The position numbers and the translations under genes are program-made. A stretch of DNA of 64,000 bases from the NCBI GenBank assembly GCA_016210045.1, contig JACQUX010000009.1, positions 191,730 through 255,729 on the forward strand, read 5' to 3'. The notes under the pieces were generated by a model. That model did not search any database. It had not been told where the DNA came from and saw only the letters and a program-made list of their open reading frames with translations. Of this stretch, positions 1 through 8,523 are shown one piece after another; position 1 is the stretch's first letter, and every line of letters begins with the position of its first letter. Source of the stretch: Deltaproteobacteria bacterium. GTDB lineage: Bacteria; UBA10199; GCA-002796325; JACPFF01.

Positions 1-2
1 AC

Positions 3-575
3 ACGCTGTTCGCACGCGAATGCCAAGGCTGCCACGGTCCCGCCTCCGCCGAAGGCGGACCCGCCTTCGGCGGGGGCGGCGGTGCGAGTGCCGCGCTCTT
101 GCAACCACCCGCTGCGGATCTGACCGCAGTGCAACCGACCGCCGCGTACGTCTACCAAGTCTTGCATCTCGGCATCCCCGGCTCCTCGATGCCGTCGTTT
201 CGCGACTATCGCAGCGACGATCTCTGGGCGATCGCGCACTATGTCCAGACGCTGGGCAAACCAGACAACGTTGCCATCCCGGAACTGAGCGAGGACGTCA
301 TCGCTCAGGCGAAGGCCCAATTCGAGATGCTCTGCGCAGTCTGTCATGGAACCGCCGGCCACGGGGACGGCCCGGCCGGCCTGGCATTGCGGCCCGCGCC
401 GCCCGATCTGCATGGCTTGCGACCATCCGAACCACGGATCCGCGAGGTGATAGAAAGCGGCGTCCCCGGCACCGCGATGGCCCCGTTTCCGCAAATCACA
501 CCCAGTGAACGCCGGAGGATCGCGACCTACCTGCAGCGGCTGTGGCAAACCACTGCCACGGGATCCACTCCATGA
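3..575 (+). CDS. Di-heme cytochrome c, 5' partial
   Basis: The reading frame is open from the window edge, so the N-terminus is missing. Two class I cytochrome c domains are visible. The first has CQGCH at codons 7-11 and a probable Met ligand in GSSMPSF near codon 63. The second has CAVCH at codons 111-115 and a Met ligand in GTAMAPF near codon 159. It is probably a periplasmic electron carrier or a cytochrome subunit of an oxidase or reductase whose other genes lie upstream. Directly after the first heme motif, codons 14-26 are a Gly/Ala-rich stretch encoded by a GC-rich palindrome (41-79), which looks like an in-frame repeat insertion. The stop overlaps the next start as ATGA, so the four genes up to 1103 probably form one transcript. 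Confidence 0.85.
   Translation, partial: TLFARECQGCHGPASAEGGPAFGGGGGASAALLQPPAADLTAVQPTAAYVYQVLHLGIPGSSMPSFRDYRSDDLWAIAHYVQTLGKPDNVAIPELSEDVIAQAKAQFEMLCAVCHGTAGHGDGPAGLALRPAPPDLHGLRPSEPRIREVIESGVPGTAMAPFPQITPSERRRIATYLQRLWQTTATGSTP
41..79. repeat. GC-rich palindrome inside the cytochrome c gene
   Basis: CCGCC and GGCGG words alternate here as nested inverted repeats (core GCCTCCGCCGAAGGCGGA, followed by GCCTTCGGC). The repeat is in frame and encodes a Gly/Ala-rich loop next to the first heme motif. It closely resembles the repeat at 43712-43744 in sucD. Confidence 0.6.
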
Positions 576-820
576 AGCACCACAGCCGCAGCATACTGAC
601 GTTCAGCGCGCTCGCCATCACGCGCAGCGCGTGGGCCTGCCCGTTTTGTAACGTCGATGGGATGCTCTCTCGCGATTTCATCTTGGTCGTGATGGGAAGC
701 GCCCTCACCGCCGCACTGATGTTCCTCGGCTGGTCGATCGCTCGCGGCCATTGGCACGACGCCGAGGCGATCAAATATCGCATCTTAGAACTCGACACGC
801 TCACGACCGTACGAACGTAG
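572..820 (+). CDS. Small membrane protein with a CPFC motif
   Basis: This 82-residue protein starts at the ATG that overlaps the cytochrome stop. A hydrophobic N-terminus (about 8-22) is followed by CPFC at 23-26, then a strong transmembrane segment at about 36-56 and a short charged tail. The CxxC could bind metal or heme or form a disulfide at the membrane face, which is inference. I do not recognise the family. Its place between a di-heme cytochrome and two more tiny membrane proteins suggests an accessory or assembly subunit of a respiratory complex. Confidence 0.6.
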   Translation: MKHHSRSILTFSALAITRSAWACPFCNVDGMLSRDFILVVMGSALTAALMFLGWSIARGHWHDAEAIKYRILELDTLTTVRT

Positions 821-828
821 GAGCGACC

Positions 829-1002
829 ATGACGCTCGAAGCGGCCAGTCAATATTGGGTGGCATTCTGGATGGGGCTGGCGGCCATCGGCGGCTTCGGC
901 TCGCTCTGCCTGTTTTCCTGGCTCCGCGGCCGCAACGGTCAGACACGACCACCGGAGCAGCGCTTGTTGGAGATCGAAGCTCAGACCGGAGTGCGCCTAT
1001 GA
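829..1002 (+). CDS. Small single-pass membrane protein
   Basis: This 57-residue protein has an AGGAG ribosome site 5-9 bases before its ATG. It has one transmembrane segment at about 8-30 followed by a basic and then acidic cytoplasmic-type tail. Size and topology resemble CcoQ-like small subunits of cbb3-type oxidases, but I see no diagnostic motif, so this is only context. Its stop overlaps the next ATG, which suggests translational coupling. Confidence 0.55.
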   Translation: MTLEAASQYWVAFWMGLAAIGGFGSLCLFSWLRGRNGQTRPPEQRLLEIEAQTGVRL

Positions 1003-1103
1003 CCAACACACCCCATCACGACGCCCCACTCCCTTGGTGGATCAAACTCCTCTGGCTCAGCACGCTCATCGGCATCATCACGTACGTCGTCACAAATTGG
1101 TAG
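999..1103 (+). CDS. 34-residue membrane peptide resembling the CcoP/FixP N-terminal helix
   Basis: The start overlaps the preceding stop (ATGA). The peptide has a PLPWWIKLLW stretch leading into one hydrophobic helix. Known CcoP/FixP proteins begin with a similar 'NPLPRWW' segment plus one transmembrane helix that anchors their cytochrome domains. Here the helix would be a separate peptide. The resemblance is from memory of the family; coding status rests on the overlap and the hydrophobicity. Confidence 0.45.
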   Translation: MTNTPHHDAPLPWWIKLLWLSTLIGIITYVVTNW

Positions 1104-1163
1104 ACGCTCACCAACGCGCGCATCACGCAACTTCTTGGCGCATTCGCCGATAACTCCGGCACG

Positions 1164-2036
1164 ATGACGACGATTCAAGATTGGATATGCACACTGTTCC
1201 ACGCAGCCGACGTTCCAACGATCTGTGCCACAGACCGCTGGGCGACCAAAGACGCCGACGTCATCGCGGATTATCTGATTGCCAGCAGCATCCACCCGTC
1301 TTTTAACGACCGTGCCTGCGCTGACTTGCCGATCGTCCCGCTGGCCGAGCCGCTGACCAACGATCAACGCGTGCGGCGCTTCGCCGAAATTCCCGCGGAC
1401 TATCTGTCATCGGATCAACGGACCGCCTGTCCCTACCTCGGCGATGCGCCCTTCAATGCCGCGGAGACCGATCAACGCCACTTTTGGAACCTCCTCGTTG
1501 CCATCATTCCGGAGGCCATCGCACGCCGGACGACCGTGGAACCCGTGCCAAGTGAACACCATCGGATCCTCGATATCGCGTGCGGGAGTCTGGCCGCAGC
1601 CTCCGCATTGCAAAGCTACTTCGGCGGCGCCGCGTATGGAGACCCCGCACCCGAAGCACATTATATTGGGATCGATATCAGCGAAAATGCCATTGCGGCC
1701 GCGCGCGGCGCCAATCGAGGACTGCCGAATGTGGATTTTGAAGTCGCCGACGCCACGGATATTGCGGCACAGCCATGGGCAAAAAATTCCTTTGATACAG
1801 TGGTCATCCGGCATCCCGAAGTCTTCCGCCGTTATGAAAAGGGGCTCGCCGCAACGTGGTACCCTATTTTTAAAACTGCAGCCGCGCAGCTCCAGACGGG
1901 CGGCCTGCTTTTAGTCACGACGCATCGGTGTTTCGAATTCCAAGGCGCCGACGCGGCCCTGACCCAATTGGGTCTGACACGGCTCTACGCCGCCCAACAT
2001 CCGTGTGCGCCGGACATCCATGCCCCCGACTACTGA
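1164..2036 (+). CDS. SAM-dependent methyltransferase, class I
   Basis: This 290-residue protein has a Rossmann methyltransferase core. SAM motif I is DIACGS at 137-142, the acidic end of strand 2 is IGIDIS near 168-173, VADATD lies at 194-199, and SFDTVVIRHPE near 209-219 corresponds to motif IV. The N-terminal 130 residues are not recognised and may bind substrate. The substrate cannot be told from the sequence. It stands alone on the plus strand, 60 bp after the respiratory genes. Confidence 0.7.
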   Translation: MTTIQDWICTLFHAADVPTICATDRWATKDADVIADYLIASSIHPSFNDRACADLPIVPLAEPLTNDQRVRRFAEIPADYLSSDQRTACPYLGDAPFNAAETDQRHFWNLLVAIIPEAIARRTTVEPVPSEHHRILDIACGSLAAASALQSYFGGAAYGDPAPEAHYIGIDISENAIAAARGANRGLPNVDFEVADATDIAAQPWAKNSFDTVVIRHPEVFRRYEKGLAATWYPIFKTAAAQLQTGGLLLVTTHRCFEFQGADAALTQLGLTRLYAAQHPCAPDIHAPDY

Positions 2037-2059
2037 TTCCGCTCAACAACATTCCGACC

Positions 2060-2218
2060 ATGGACGATTTCACATTTTGCAACCGTATAAGCGGCTGCGC
2101 TCAACCGATAGAGATTCGCGTGTTGGGTTTTCGCATCGTCGGAAAGCAGTTGGTCGGCGACGCGGCAGTCATCTGGTCGCCGGATCGCGTGGAACGAACC
2201 ATCTTCCCATTGCGCTAA
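2060..2218 (+). CDS. Possible 52-residue protein
   Basis: A short frame follows the methyltransferase by 23 bp and ends 4 bp inside the convergent uvrC stop region. The composition is protein-like, with a valine-rich beta-type middle, but there is no ribosome site and no recognised motif. It may be chance. Confidence 0.3.
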   Translation: MDDFTFCNRISGCAQPIEIRVLGFRIVGKQLVGDAAVIWSPDRVERTIFPLR

Positions 2219-3987
2219 ACCGCGCCTCTCACTTTTTCGAACCGTTTCCGATGGAACGTAATCGCGAAACGATGCGTCTCATCGCGGAGGCGTTGCAGCA
2301 ACAACAGCACAGGATCGCCGGCGCGGAGCGGAAGCGGATTTTTGCGGCCCGGGAGGTAGATCTTGTCGCATGGTTCGCCCTCGCGGGGTTTCGCGATCGC
2401 TGCGAGTGACAACGTAGCGGCGCCGAGTTCCTGTAAGACCCGCACCGCCACTTGGAGCTGACCCTTGCCGCCATCCACCAACAAGAGATCGGGCCACGGC
2501 GGATTCGCGTCTCCGGTCAACCGGCGCGCTAACACCTCGTGCATCATCGCATAGTCATTTGGCTCATGTGGCCCTTGGATTTTATAGTGCCGATAGCGTT
2601 GCTTGGCGGGTGTGCCGTCGACAAAGCAGACCAGCGCCGCTACGGCCTCATCGCCTTGCCAATTGGAGATATCGACGCATTCGATCACGCTCGGCACTCC
2701 ACTTAAGTGGAGCGCCTTGCCGACCAGCGTCGTCAAGTGGTCCCCTGCGACGACTTGTTCGCGCCGCCGTTCGCAGAGCACCGCCGCATTCGTCGCGGCC
2801 AAATGCACGAGCTTGACCGATTCACCACGTCGCGGCACGCAGAGGCGCACCGCGTGTCCGCGCCGCTCGGTCAGCAGCTGTCCAATCTCGGCCGCTGACG
2901 CGGGCAAAAACGGCAAGTAGATCCCGGCAGGCGGCACGCGCGGCGGTTGGTAATATTGCAGCAGATAACTCGCCAGCAACGACGCAGGTGCATCGCCGCC
3001 CAGGACCACTGCCGCGCCGCCTCGTTCCCCCACGTGGCCGTTGCGCCGCTCCAACACCGCAACGGCCCCATGCCCGGCGGCCTCGGCCCAACCGAAAAAA
3101 TCGGCATCCGCGGCCCCGTGCCGAATCACCTTCTGAGACTCGATCGTCGTCCGGACATCGCGCAGCAAGTCGCGCAGCCGCGCGGCCTCTTCAAAATGCT
3201 CCCCCGACGCCTGCGCCCGCATCTCCCGTTCCACATGCGCCGTCAATTCATTCCGCTGCCCCTTCAACAACAGCAGCGCTCGCGCCACTTGCGCCCGATA
3301 GACCTCCGCTGCCACGAAACCGACACACGGCGCGGTACAACGGCCGATCTGATATTGCAGACACGGCCGCGCCCGATTGGCGAACTCATGATCCCGACAA
3401 GTCCGCAGCCGGAAAAAACGCGTCACCAATGCGATCGTCTCTTTGCACGCCAGCCCGCTCGGGAACGGCCCGAAATACGCCGCGCCGTCCTTCACCACCT
3501 TGCGCGTGCGAAAGATTCCGGGGAACGGATGTCGGAGATTCACCGCGACGCTGACGTACGACTTGTCGTCCCGGAAGATGATATTGTAACGGGGCCGATG
3601 CTTCCGGATCAGCGTATGCTCCAGCAGCAACGCCTCTTTCTCCGTATCGGTGACCGTGGTCTCGATCGCGGCGACGCGGCGGAGCAACAGCGGAATATGG
3701 GGTCGATCCTGCGCTGCGGCCCGAAAGTAACTCGTCACGCGGGCCCGCAAGTTATTCGCTTTACCAACATACAGCACCACGCCCCGCGTGTCTTTCATCA
3801 GATAGACACCCGGGGCGCGGGGAAGAGACGACACTCCGCAGCGAGCTACGGAGTCCCCACTCCCCTCTCCCCTTGGGGAGGCTAAGGGCGCAGCGACCAC
3901 AGTCGCTGCATGGCCCGCAGCAGCGGTACCAGCAATGCGACGAGCAGGAGCATTGCTCACCCCAACAGCTGGGTGAGGGGGAGGCAT
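2215..3987 (-). CDS. uvrC: Excinuclease ABC subunit C, without the C-terminal HhH domain
   Basis: UvrC makes the 3' and 5' incisions in nucleotide excision repair with UvrA and UvrB. The GIY-YIG nuclease domain starts at LPRAPGVYLMKD and continues through VLYVGKANNLRAR. A UVR (UvrB-binding) helix pair includes HFEEAARLRDLL. The RNase H-like nuclease half contains IECVDISN, LLLVDGGKGQL and DETHRFAITFHR. The protein stops about ten residues later, so the usual C-terminal tandem helix-hairpin-helix domain is absent. The start is uncertain. The ATG at 3987 gives about 50 extra low-complexity residues encoded by repeats; a GTG at 3834 sits eight codons before the domain but has no clear ribosome site. 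The gene lies just downstream of the porin. Confidence 0.9.
   Translation of the reverse strand: MPPPHPAVGVSNAPARRIAGTAAAGHAATVVAAPLASPRGEGSGDSVARCGVSSLPRAPGVYLMKDTRGVVLYVGKANNLRARVTSYFRAAAQDRPHIPLLLRRVAAIETTVTDTEKEALLLEHTLIRKHRPRYNIIFRDDKSYVSVAVNLRHPFPGIFRTRKVVKDGAAYFGPFPSGLACKETIALVTRFFRLRTCRDHEFANRARPCLQYQIGRCTAPCVGFVAAEVYRAQVARALLLLKGQRNELTAHVEREMRAQASGEHFEEAARLRDLLRDVRTTIESQKVIRHGAADADFFGWAEAAGHGAVAVLERRNGHVGERGGAAVVLGGDAPASLLASYLLQYYQPPRVPPAGIYLPFLPASAAEIGQLLTERRGHAVRLCVPRRGESVKLVHLAATNAAVLCERRREQVVAGDHLTTLVGKALHLSGVPSVIECVDISNWQGDEAVAALVCFVDGTPAKQRYRHYKIQGPHEPNDYAMMHEVLARRLTGDANPPWPDLLLVDGGKGQLQVAVRVLQELGAATLSLAAIAKPREGEPCDKIYLPGRKNPLPLRAGDPVLLLLQRLRDETHRFAITFHRKRFEKVRGAV
3881..3962 (+). 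repeat. Two-hairpin palindromic element, copy A (uvrC 5' end)
   Basis: Hairpin I is GCAGCGAC / GTCGCTGC (3890-3897 with 3902-3909, loop of 4). Hairpin II is AGCAATGC / GCATTGCT (3931-3938 with 3950-3957) around the 11-base loop GACGAGCAGGA. The layout and the linker (CATGGCC...CAGC) match copies at 53340-53428 (plus) and 49665-49752 (minus). It splits a different repeat of the CCCTCTCC...GGTGAGGGGG type (3861-3889 and 3970-3984). Confidence 0.7.
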
Positions 3988-3991
3988 CAGT

Positions 3992-5221
3992 TTAAATATT
4001 AAACGTAAACATCGTCCGGAAGCGGTTCGTGGCCAGACCGCCGGTCCCAATCGTTGCGTCGTAGTCCAACACGCGCGAGAAGTCGGCCTGGAGCTTCACG
4101 TTATTGCCATGCAGGTGCCAGTTCAAACCGCCCACAAATTCATAGGCATTATTGTCCGGCCCTTCGCGAAAGATCTGCGCGCCACGCGCGACGATCTCCA
4201 ACTTCTTCGGGATCACAAAGTACCCGGCCTGGGCATAGTACCCGAAGTCATCCAACGTAAAACTCCCCTGGATCACGCGAATTTTTCGGAGATACGCCTC
4301 GCCGGTGATCGTCAGTCCACGCCATTGGAAATACAGGTCCCCGCTCCCGGTGTAGGACCAGTCGAGCGTCCGCGCCAGTGAGTCGGTCGCGTCTTGCGGA
4401 TCGAACAATGAACCTGCGCCAACCGAAAGGACTGGTTCTTCGGTGTAGCCGTAATCGGATTCGCCATTACCACCTGAATCGCCGAGGATATCGAACCACA
4501 CCCGACCACCATAGGAGAAGGAACGGGTCACATTATAATAATTGCTGTCCTCACCGTTCCCTACTCCGACAATGTAGTGGAACTTGCCGATATCGCCCAA
4601 CAACCGGAGACCTAACGTCGTATCCGCATCGAAGGCCTGCCGTGCGATTGTTCCGAGCTGTCCACCGTCCACCTGCGTGGCAGTAATGGGTAGTTCAACA
4701 AATGCCTGTTTCCCCGAGCTTCGCTCCCCTATCCGGGAAAGCGGTAACGTCACGGTACCGACTTGAATTTTGAATTGCGGGATCACCGTGGCCGTCATGT
4801 CAGCGAGCCACGTAGGTGGATTAGGATTCGGAACCGTTCCACCGCCACCACCAGTAACAGCCGTCGTACTCGCAGCCACGGTGCCGTAATTAATGAGGTT
4901 CATGAACTCAAAATTCTTGAACAATTTTCCTAAAATCGTCACACGCGCCCGCCGCATCCGGAAGGTATTTGCATCTGCCGCACCGGCAGCGCGCACGTCC
5001 GTGTAGATATGCTGAAACTGCAACCGCGACGCGATTTGTAAACTGAAGTCATCGTCCGCCGAACGGAGAAAGAATCCACTCCCGTCATACCCGGAGATCG
5101 GCTTCGCCTCGGCCGCCGAACCGATCGGCGTCTCATAGCTTGAAGCCACTTGGGTCAACCCCACTGCCGGCATCATGGCGCTTGCGAGCGCAATGAGCAT
5201 TCCCTTCACGACATGTCGCAT
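3992..5221 (-). CDS. Phosphate-selective porin O/P-type outer membrane beta-barrel
   Basis: The protein has 409 residues with a signal peptide (about 1-23, ending near GLTQ). The mature part alternates polar and aromatic residues in amphipathic strands and ends in a hydrophobic strand typical of outer membrane barrels. FRMRRARVTILGKLFKNFEF and similar strands match the OprP/OprO-like family of anion porins. Substrate is not certain, since many members of this fold are not phosphate specific. The stop lies 5 bp before the most upstream reasonable uvrC ATG. A weak sigma70-like promoter lies upstream at 5293-5319. Confidence 0.75.
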   Translation of the reverse strand: MRHVVKGMLIALASAMMPAVGLTQVASSYETPIGSAAEAKPISGYDGSGFFLRSADDDFSLQIASRLQFQHIYTDVRAAGAADANTFRMRRARVTILGKLFKNFEFMNLINYGTVAASTTAVTGGGGGTVPNPNPPTWLADMTATVIPQFKIQVGTVTLPLSRIGERSSGKQAFVELPITATQVDGGQLGTIARQAFDADTTLGLRLLGDIGKFHYIVGVGNGEDSNYYNVTRSFSYGGRVWFDILGDSGGNGESDYGYTEEPVLSVGAGSLFDPQDATDSLARTLDWSYTGSGDLYFQWRGLTITGEAYLRKIRVIQGSFTLDDFGYYAQAGYFVIPKKLEIVARGAQIFREGPDNNAYEFVGGLNWHLHGNNVKLQADFSRVLDYDATIGTGGLATNRFRTMFTFNI

Positions 5222-5292
5222 ACTAAACCCCTTTCCTCCCCCGCACAGTTGCCCGATGCCTGCCTGACAGCACTCTATATATAAGGAGGGCC

Positions 5293-5319
5293 GTTATACG
5301 ATCCGATTTTGAATGGCAA
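5293..5319 (-). promoter_or_regulatory. Weak sigma70-like promoter for the porin
   Basis: On the minus strand TTGCCA (5314-5319) and TATAAC (5293-5298) are separated by 15 bp, shorter than the usual 17. A good ribosome site (AGGAAAGGGG) precedes the porin ATG. Confidence 0.25.
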
Positions 5320-5398
5320 AGGTTTTTTGAGCGGTTAGCGCAAAAACCTCACGCAACAAGTTTTATGCGACACCACAACACCGCCCAACCGCCACATT

Positions 5399-5471
5399 CA
5401 TCCGAGTGGGGACAGGTACCTTCAAATGCAGCATTGGCGGGGATCCGAAGGTACCTGTCCCCACTCGGATG
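5399..5471. repeat. REP-like palindrome, GGGGACAGGTACC family, copy 1
   Basis: Perfect 24-bp arms (5399-5422 and 5448-5471) carry CCGAGTGGGGACAGGTACC and surround a 25-bp spacer. The element lies directly after the uvrB stop and before the porin promoter, so it could also act as a transcription barrier. A second copy with the same core lies at 29957-30019. Confidence 0.85.
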
Positions 5472-5474
5472 CAT

Positions 5475-7469
5475 TTAAGAGTGGAGCTGGCGGTCTTCGA
5501 GGGCACGCACGCGGTCGCGCAATGTGGCGGCGCGTTCGAAGTCGAGGGACTCGGCGGCTTTGCGCATCTGTTTGCGCAATTTTTCCACTTCGCGCGGGAT
5601 GCGGGCCAACGGGATATCGTCGATTCCGTGCACGGCCGGGGCTTCCGCATCCGGCACGGCGGCATAGTCGGCTTCGTAGATTGAACTCAGCACGTCGGTG
5701 ATCTCTCGCCGCACCGTCTCCGGAGTAATCCCGTGGGCCTGGTTGTAGGCCAACTGTTTGATCCGACGCCGCTCCGTCTCGTCGATCGCACGGCGCATCG
5801 AATCGGTCATCCGGTCGGCATACAGAATGGCCGTGCCGTTCACGTTGCGCGCCGCGCGACCGAAGGTCTGGATCAGCGAGCGGGTCGAACGGAGGAAGCC
5901 CTCTTTGTCGGCGTCGAGAATCGCGACCAACGAGACCTCGGGGAGGTCGAGCCCTTCGCGCAGCAAGTTGATCCCGATCAACACATCGAACGTGCCGCGC
6001 CGCAAGTCGCGCAAGATCGCGCTCCGCTCCAGCGTTTCGACATCGGCGTGCAGGTAGCGGACGCGGACTCCCTGTTCTTGATAAAACGTCGACAAATTCT
6101 CCGCCATCCGCTTGGTCAGCGTCGTCACTAAGACCCGTTCGCCGCGCTGCACGCGCATGCGGATCTCCGCCAGCAAGTCTTGGACTTGGGTTCCCACCGG
6201 CCGCACCGACAGCGTCGGGTCGAGGAGTCCGGTCGGACGCACCACTTGTTCCACGACTTCCCCGCCCGCCTGTCGCAATTCATATTCGGCCGGCGTGGCG
6301 GAGATGTAGAGACATTGGCCGACCTTCCCGGTAAATTCTTCGAAGCGCAGCGGTCGATTATCGAATGCCGAAGGGAGGCGAAAGCCGTATTCGACCAACA
6401 CGTTCTTGCGCGCCCGATCTCCGTTGTACATCGCGCCGATCTGCGGCACGGTCAGATGCGATTCATCGAGTACGCAGAGGAAATCGCGCGGGAAATAATC
6501 GAGCAGCGTCATCGGCGCCTCTCCGGATCCGCGCCCGTCCAAGTAGCGCGAATAATTTTCGATCCCTTTGCAAAATCCGGTCGCCTCCAACATCTCTAAG
6601 TCGAACTCCGTCCGCTGTTGCAGCCGTTGTGCTTCGAGCAGCTTCCCGTGATGTTTCAGCATCGGTAACCGTTCCGCCAACTCCTCCCGAATACCGCACA
6701 TGGCGTGTTTCAGTCGTTGCTCCGGCGCCACGTAGTGGCTGTTCGGATAAATGGCGATCTTCGACAACTCCGCAATCCGTTCACCCGTCAGCGGATCAAA
6801 CTCCGTGATCCGCTCCACTGTATCGCCCAACAATTCGATCCGTACGGCCTGGGTCTCGCGATACGCCGGCAAGATCTCGATCACGGCCCCGCGCGCGCGA
6901 AAGGTTCCACGGTGGAAATCGACGTCGTTGCGCTGATATTGGATCTCCACCAAACGTCGCAGCAACTCGCCCCGATCCACCATTGCACCTTGTTCCACGT
7001 CCACCCGCATCCGGCCGTAGGCCTCCGGCGAACCCAATCCGTAGATGCACGAGACCGACGCGATGATGATCACGTCGTTGCGCGTACACAGTGCGTAGGT
7101 CGCGGCGTGGCGCAACCGATCGATCGTCTCGTTGATCGAGGCATCTTTCTCGATAAACAGGTCTTGCGCGGGGAGATACGCCTCCGGCTGGTAATAGTCG
7201 TAGTAACTGACGAAGTACTCGACGGCGTTCTGCGGAAAGAGTTGGCGAAATTCATTGAAAAGCTGCGCCGCAAGCGTCTTGTTCGGCGCGACAATGAGCG
7301 TCGGCCGCTGCACTTCGGCAATTACGCACGCGACCGTGAACGTCTTCCCGCTCCCGGTCACGCCGAGCAACACTTGGTGCGCCAACCCCTGTCGCACGCC
7401 AGCGCTCAACCGCCGAATCGCCTCCGGTTGGTCGCCTTGGGGGGCGTATGGGGTGGTGAGGGTGAACAT
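5475..7469 (-). CDS. uvrB: Excinuclease ABC subunit B
   Basis: UvrB is the damage-verification helicase of nucleotide excision repair; it receives DNA from UvrA and recruits UvrC. The 664 residues match the usual length. Walker A is GVTGSGKTF at 36-44, the beta-hairpin contains [12 protein letters not shown], the DEAD-type box is VLDESHLTV, helicase motifs include [14 protein letters not shown] and QTFGRAARN, and a C-terminal UVR motif ([14 protein letters not shown]) binds UvrC. It is the last gene of the ribD-to-uvrB run, 13 bp after rnhB, and ends at a REP-like palindrome. uvrC is close by but separated by the porin. Confidence 0.97.
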   Translation of the reverse strand: MFTLTTPYAPQGDQPEAIRRLSAGVRQGLAHQVLLGVTGSGKTFTVACVIAEVQRPTLIVAPNKTLAAQLFNEFRQLFPQNAVEYFVSYYDYYQPEAYLPAQDLFIEKDASINETIDRLRHAATYALCTRNDVIIIASVSCIYGLGSPEAYGRMRVDVEQGAMVDRGELLRRLVEIQYQRNDVDFHRGTFRARGAVIEILPAYRETQAVRIELLGDTVERITEFDPLTGERIAELSKIAIYPNSHYVAPEQRLKHAMCGIREELAERLPMLKHHGKLLEAQRLQQRTEFDLEMLEATGFCKGIENYSRYLDGRGSGEAPMTLLDYFPRDFLCVLDESHLTVPQIGAMYNGDRARKNVLVEYGFRLPSAFDNRPLRFEEFTGKVGQCLYISATPAEYELRQAGGEVVEQVVRPTGLLDPTLSVRPVGTQVQDLLAEIRMRVQRGERVLVTTLTKRMAENLSTFYQEQGVRVRYLHADVETLERSAILRDLRRGTFDVLIGINLLREGLDLPEVSLVAILDADKEGFLRSTRSLIQTFGRAARNVNGTAILYADRMTDSMRRAIDETERRRIKQLAYNQAHGITPETVRREITDVLSSIYEADYAAVPDAEAPAVHGIDDIPLARIPREVEKLRKQMRKAAESLDFERAATLRDRVRALEDRQLHS

Positions 7470-7478
7470 ATTTCACCG

Positions 7479-7501
7479 TGCTTACGCACTTACGCACTTA
7501 T
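7479..7501. repeat. Short tandem TACGCACT repeat
   Basis: GCTTACGCACTTACGCACTTA spans the rnhB stop and the gap before uvrB. Similar words occur at 32549-32587 and, more loosely, at 11594-11612. Confidence 0.5.
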
Positions 7502-8105
7502 AGAAGCGCTGTTTTACCGGTCCAAAACTCCGCCGATGGATCGCCGTCGGGCCGTGTTGGCTCAGCTCGGCGATATGCTGTGGCGTCGGATAGCCCTTGT
7601 GGACCCCGAACGAAAAATCAGGATACTCGGCTTCCAGCTCGGTCATTAAATGATCACGATACACCTTCGCTACAATCGAGGCCGCGGCGATGCTCAGACT
7701 CCGCGCGTCGCCCCCGATGATGCGCTGTTGCGGCAGCGCCACGGCCACGGCGTCGCGGCCGTCGATCAAGAGTTGTTGCGGACGCAGCGACAGCGCCGCA
7801 ATGGCATCGGCCATCGCCTGCAACGAGGCCTGACGGATATTGATCGCATCGATGATGGGTGGTGCCACCGCCGCGATGCCGATGGCCAACGCCAGTTGGC
7901 GAATTGCCGTATCGGCAATGCGACGCGCGGCGGCGGACAGCGCTTTCGAGTCCCGCACGCCCGAAATGGTGCATTCGATCGGAAGGATCACGGCCGCCGC
8001 GACGACTGGGCCGGCCAGACAGCCGCGCCCGACCTCATCCACGCCGGCAATGTAGTGAAGACCTCGCTGCCAGTAGGCGCGCTCGTACGCGAGGAGATCG
8101 GTCAT
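7482..8105 (-). CDS. rnhB: Ribonuclease HII
   Basis: This enzyme cuts the RNA strand of RNA-DNA hybrids and starts removal of misincorporated ribonucleotides. The 207 residues include GVDEVGRGCLAGPVV at 21-35 with catalytic Asp23 and Glu24, RDSKALS, LLIDGRDAV with the third Asp, and the conserved ASIVAKVYRD. Its start overlaps the rplS stop by one base, which suggests translational coupling. The final codons fall within a tandem TACGCACT repeat (7479-7500). Confidence 0.96.
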   Translation of the reverse strand: MTDLLAYERAYWQRGLHYIAGVDEVGRGCLAGPVVAAAVILPIECTISGVRDSKALSAAARRIADTAIRQLALAIGIAAVAPPIIDAINIRQASLQAMADAIAALSLRPQQLLIDGRDAVAVALPQQRIIGGDARSLSIAAASIVAKVYRDHLMTELEAEYPDFSFGVHKGYPTPQHIAELSQHGPTAIHRRSFGPVKQRFYKCVSA

Positions 8106-8515
8106 TACTCGCCATTCGAAACGGCTGGGGGGATGACTTCAGGAACGCTCGCGGCAGCGACCGTCGCCGTCGCGCCTTTATCTTCCGCAATCCGCGCCGC
8201 GCGGCCGGATAGCTCGCGCAAATAATACAGCTTCGCTCGACGGACCTTGCCGCGTTGCCGGACTTCGATCTTTTCAATCAACGACGAATGGAGGGGAAAG
8301 ACGCGTTCCACGCCAACGCCGTACGAGACCTTGCGTACCGTGAAGGTCTCGCTGATGGCGCTGCCACGCCGAGAAATCACGACGCCTTCGTAGATCTGCG
8401 TCCGCTCTTTGTCCCCCTCTTTGACTAAGGTGTAGACCCGGACGGTATCGCCCGCGCGAAACGGGGGGATGTCGGTCCGAAGCTGACGTGCCGAGATTTG
8501 ATCGAGAATATCCAT
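8105..8515 (-). CDS. rplS: 50S ribosomal protein L19
   Basis: L19 sits at the 30S-50S interface. The family core is clear: [52 protein letters not shown], and the basic RRAKLYYLR. The protein has 136 residues; the final 25 (an Ala-rich tail ending in PPAVSNGE) extend past the usual end. It is encoded 8 bp after trmD, the usual neighbour in bacteria. Confidence 0.96.
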   Translation of the reverse strand: MDILDQISARQLRTDIPPFRAGDTVRVYTLVKEGDKERTQIYEGVVISRRGSAISETFTVRKVSYGVGVERVFPLHSSLIEKIEVRQRGKVRRAKLYYLRELSGRAARIAEDKGATATVAAASVPEVIPPAVSNGE

Positions 8516-8523
8516 AAATCACC

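Noticed and set aside
20-508. Long Arg-rich frame overlapping the cytochrome gene
   Set aside because: It is out of frame with the heme motifs and has the composition of a GC-rich shadow frame.
2041-2215. Frameshifted C-terminal domain of UvrC
   Set aside because: No HhH-like sequence was found in the frames after the stop that I read.
2947-3885. 312-residue frame opposite uvrC
   Set aside because: It is fully antisense to conserved uvrC domains and has no protein-like pattern.
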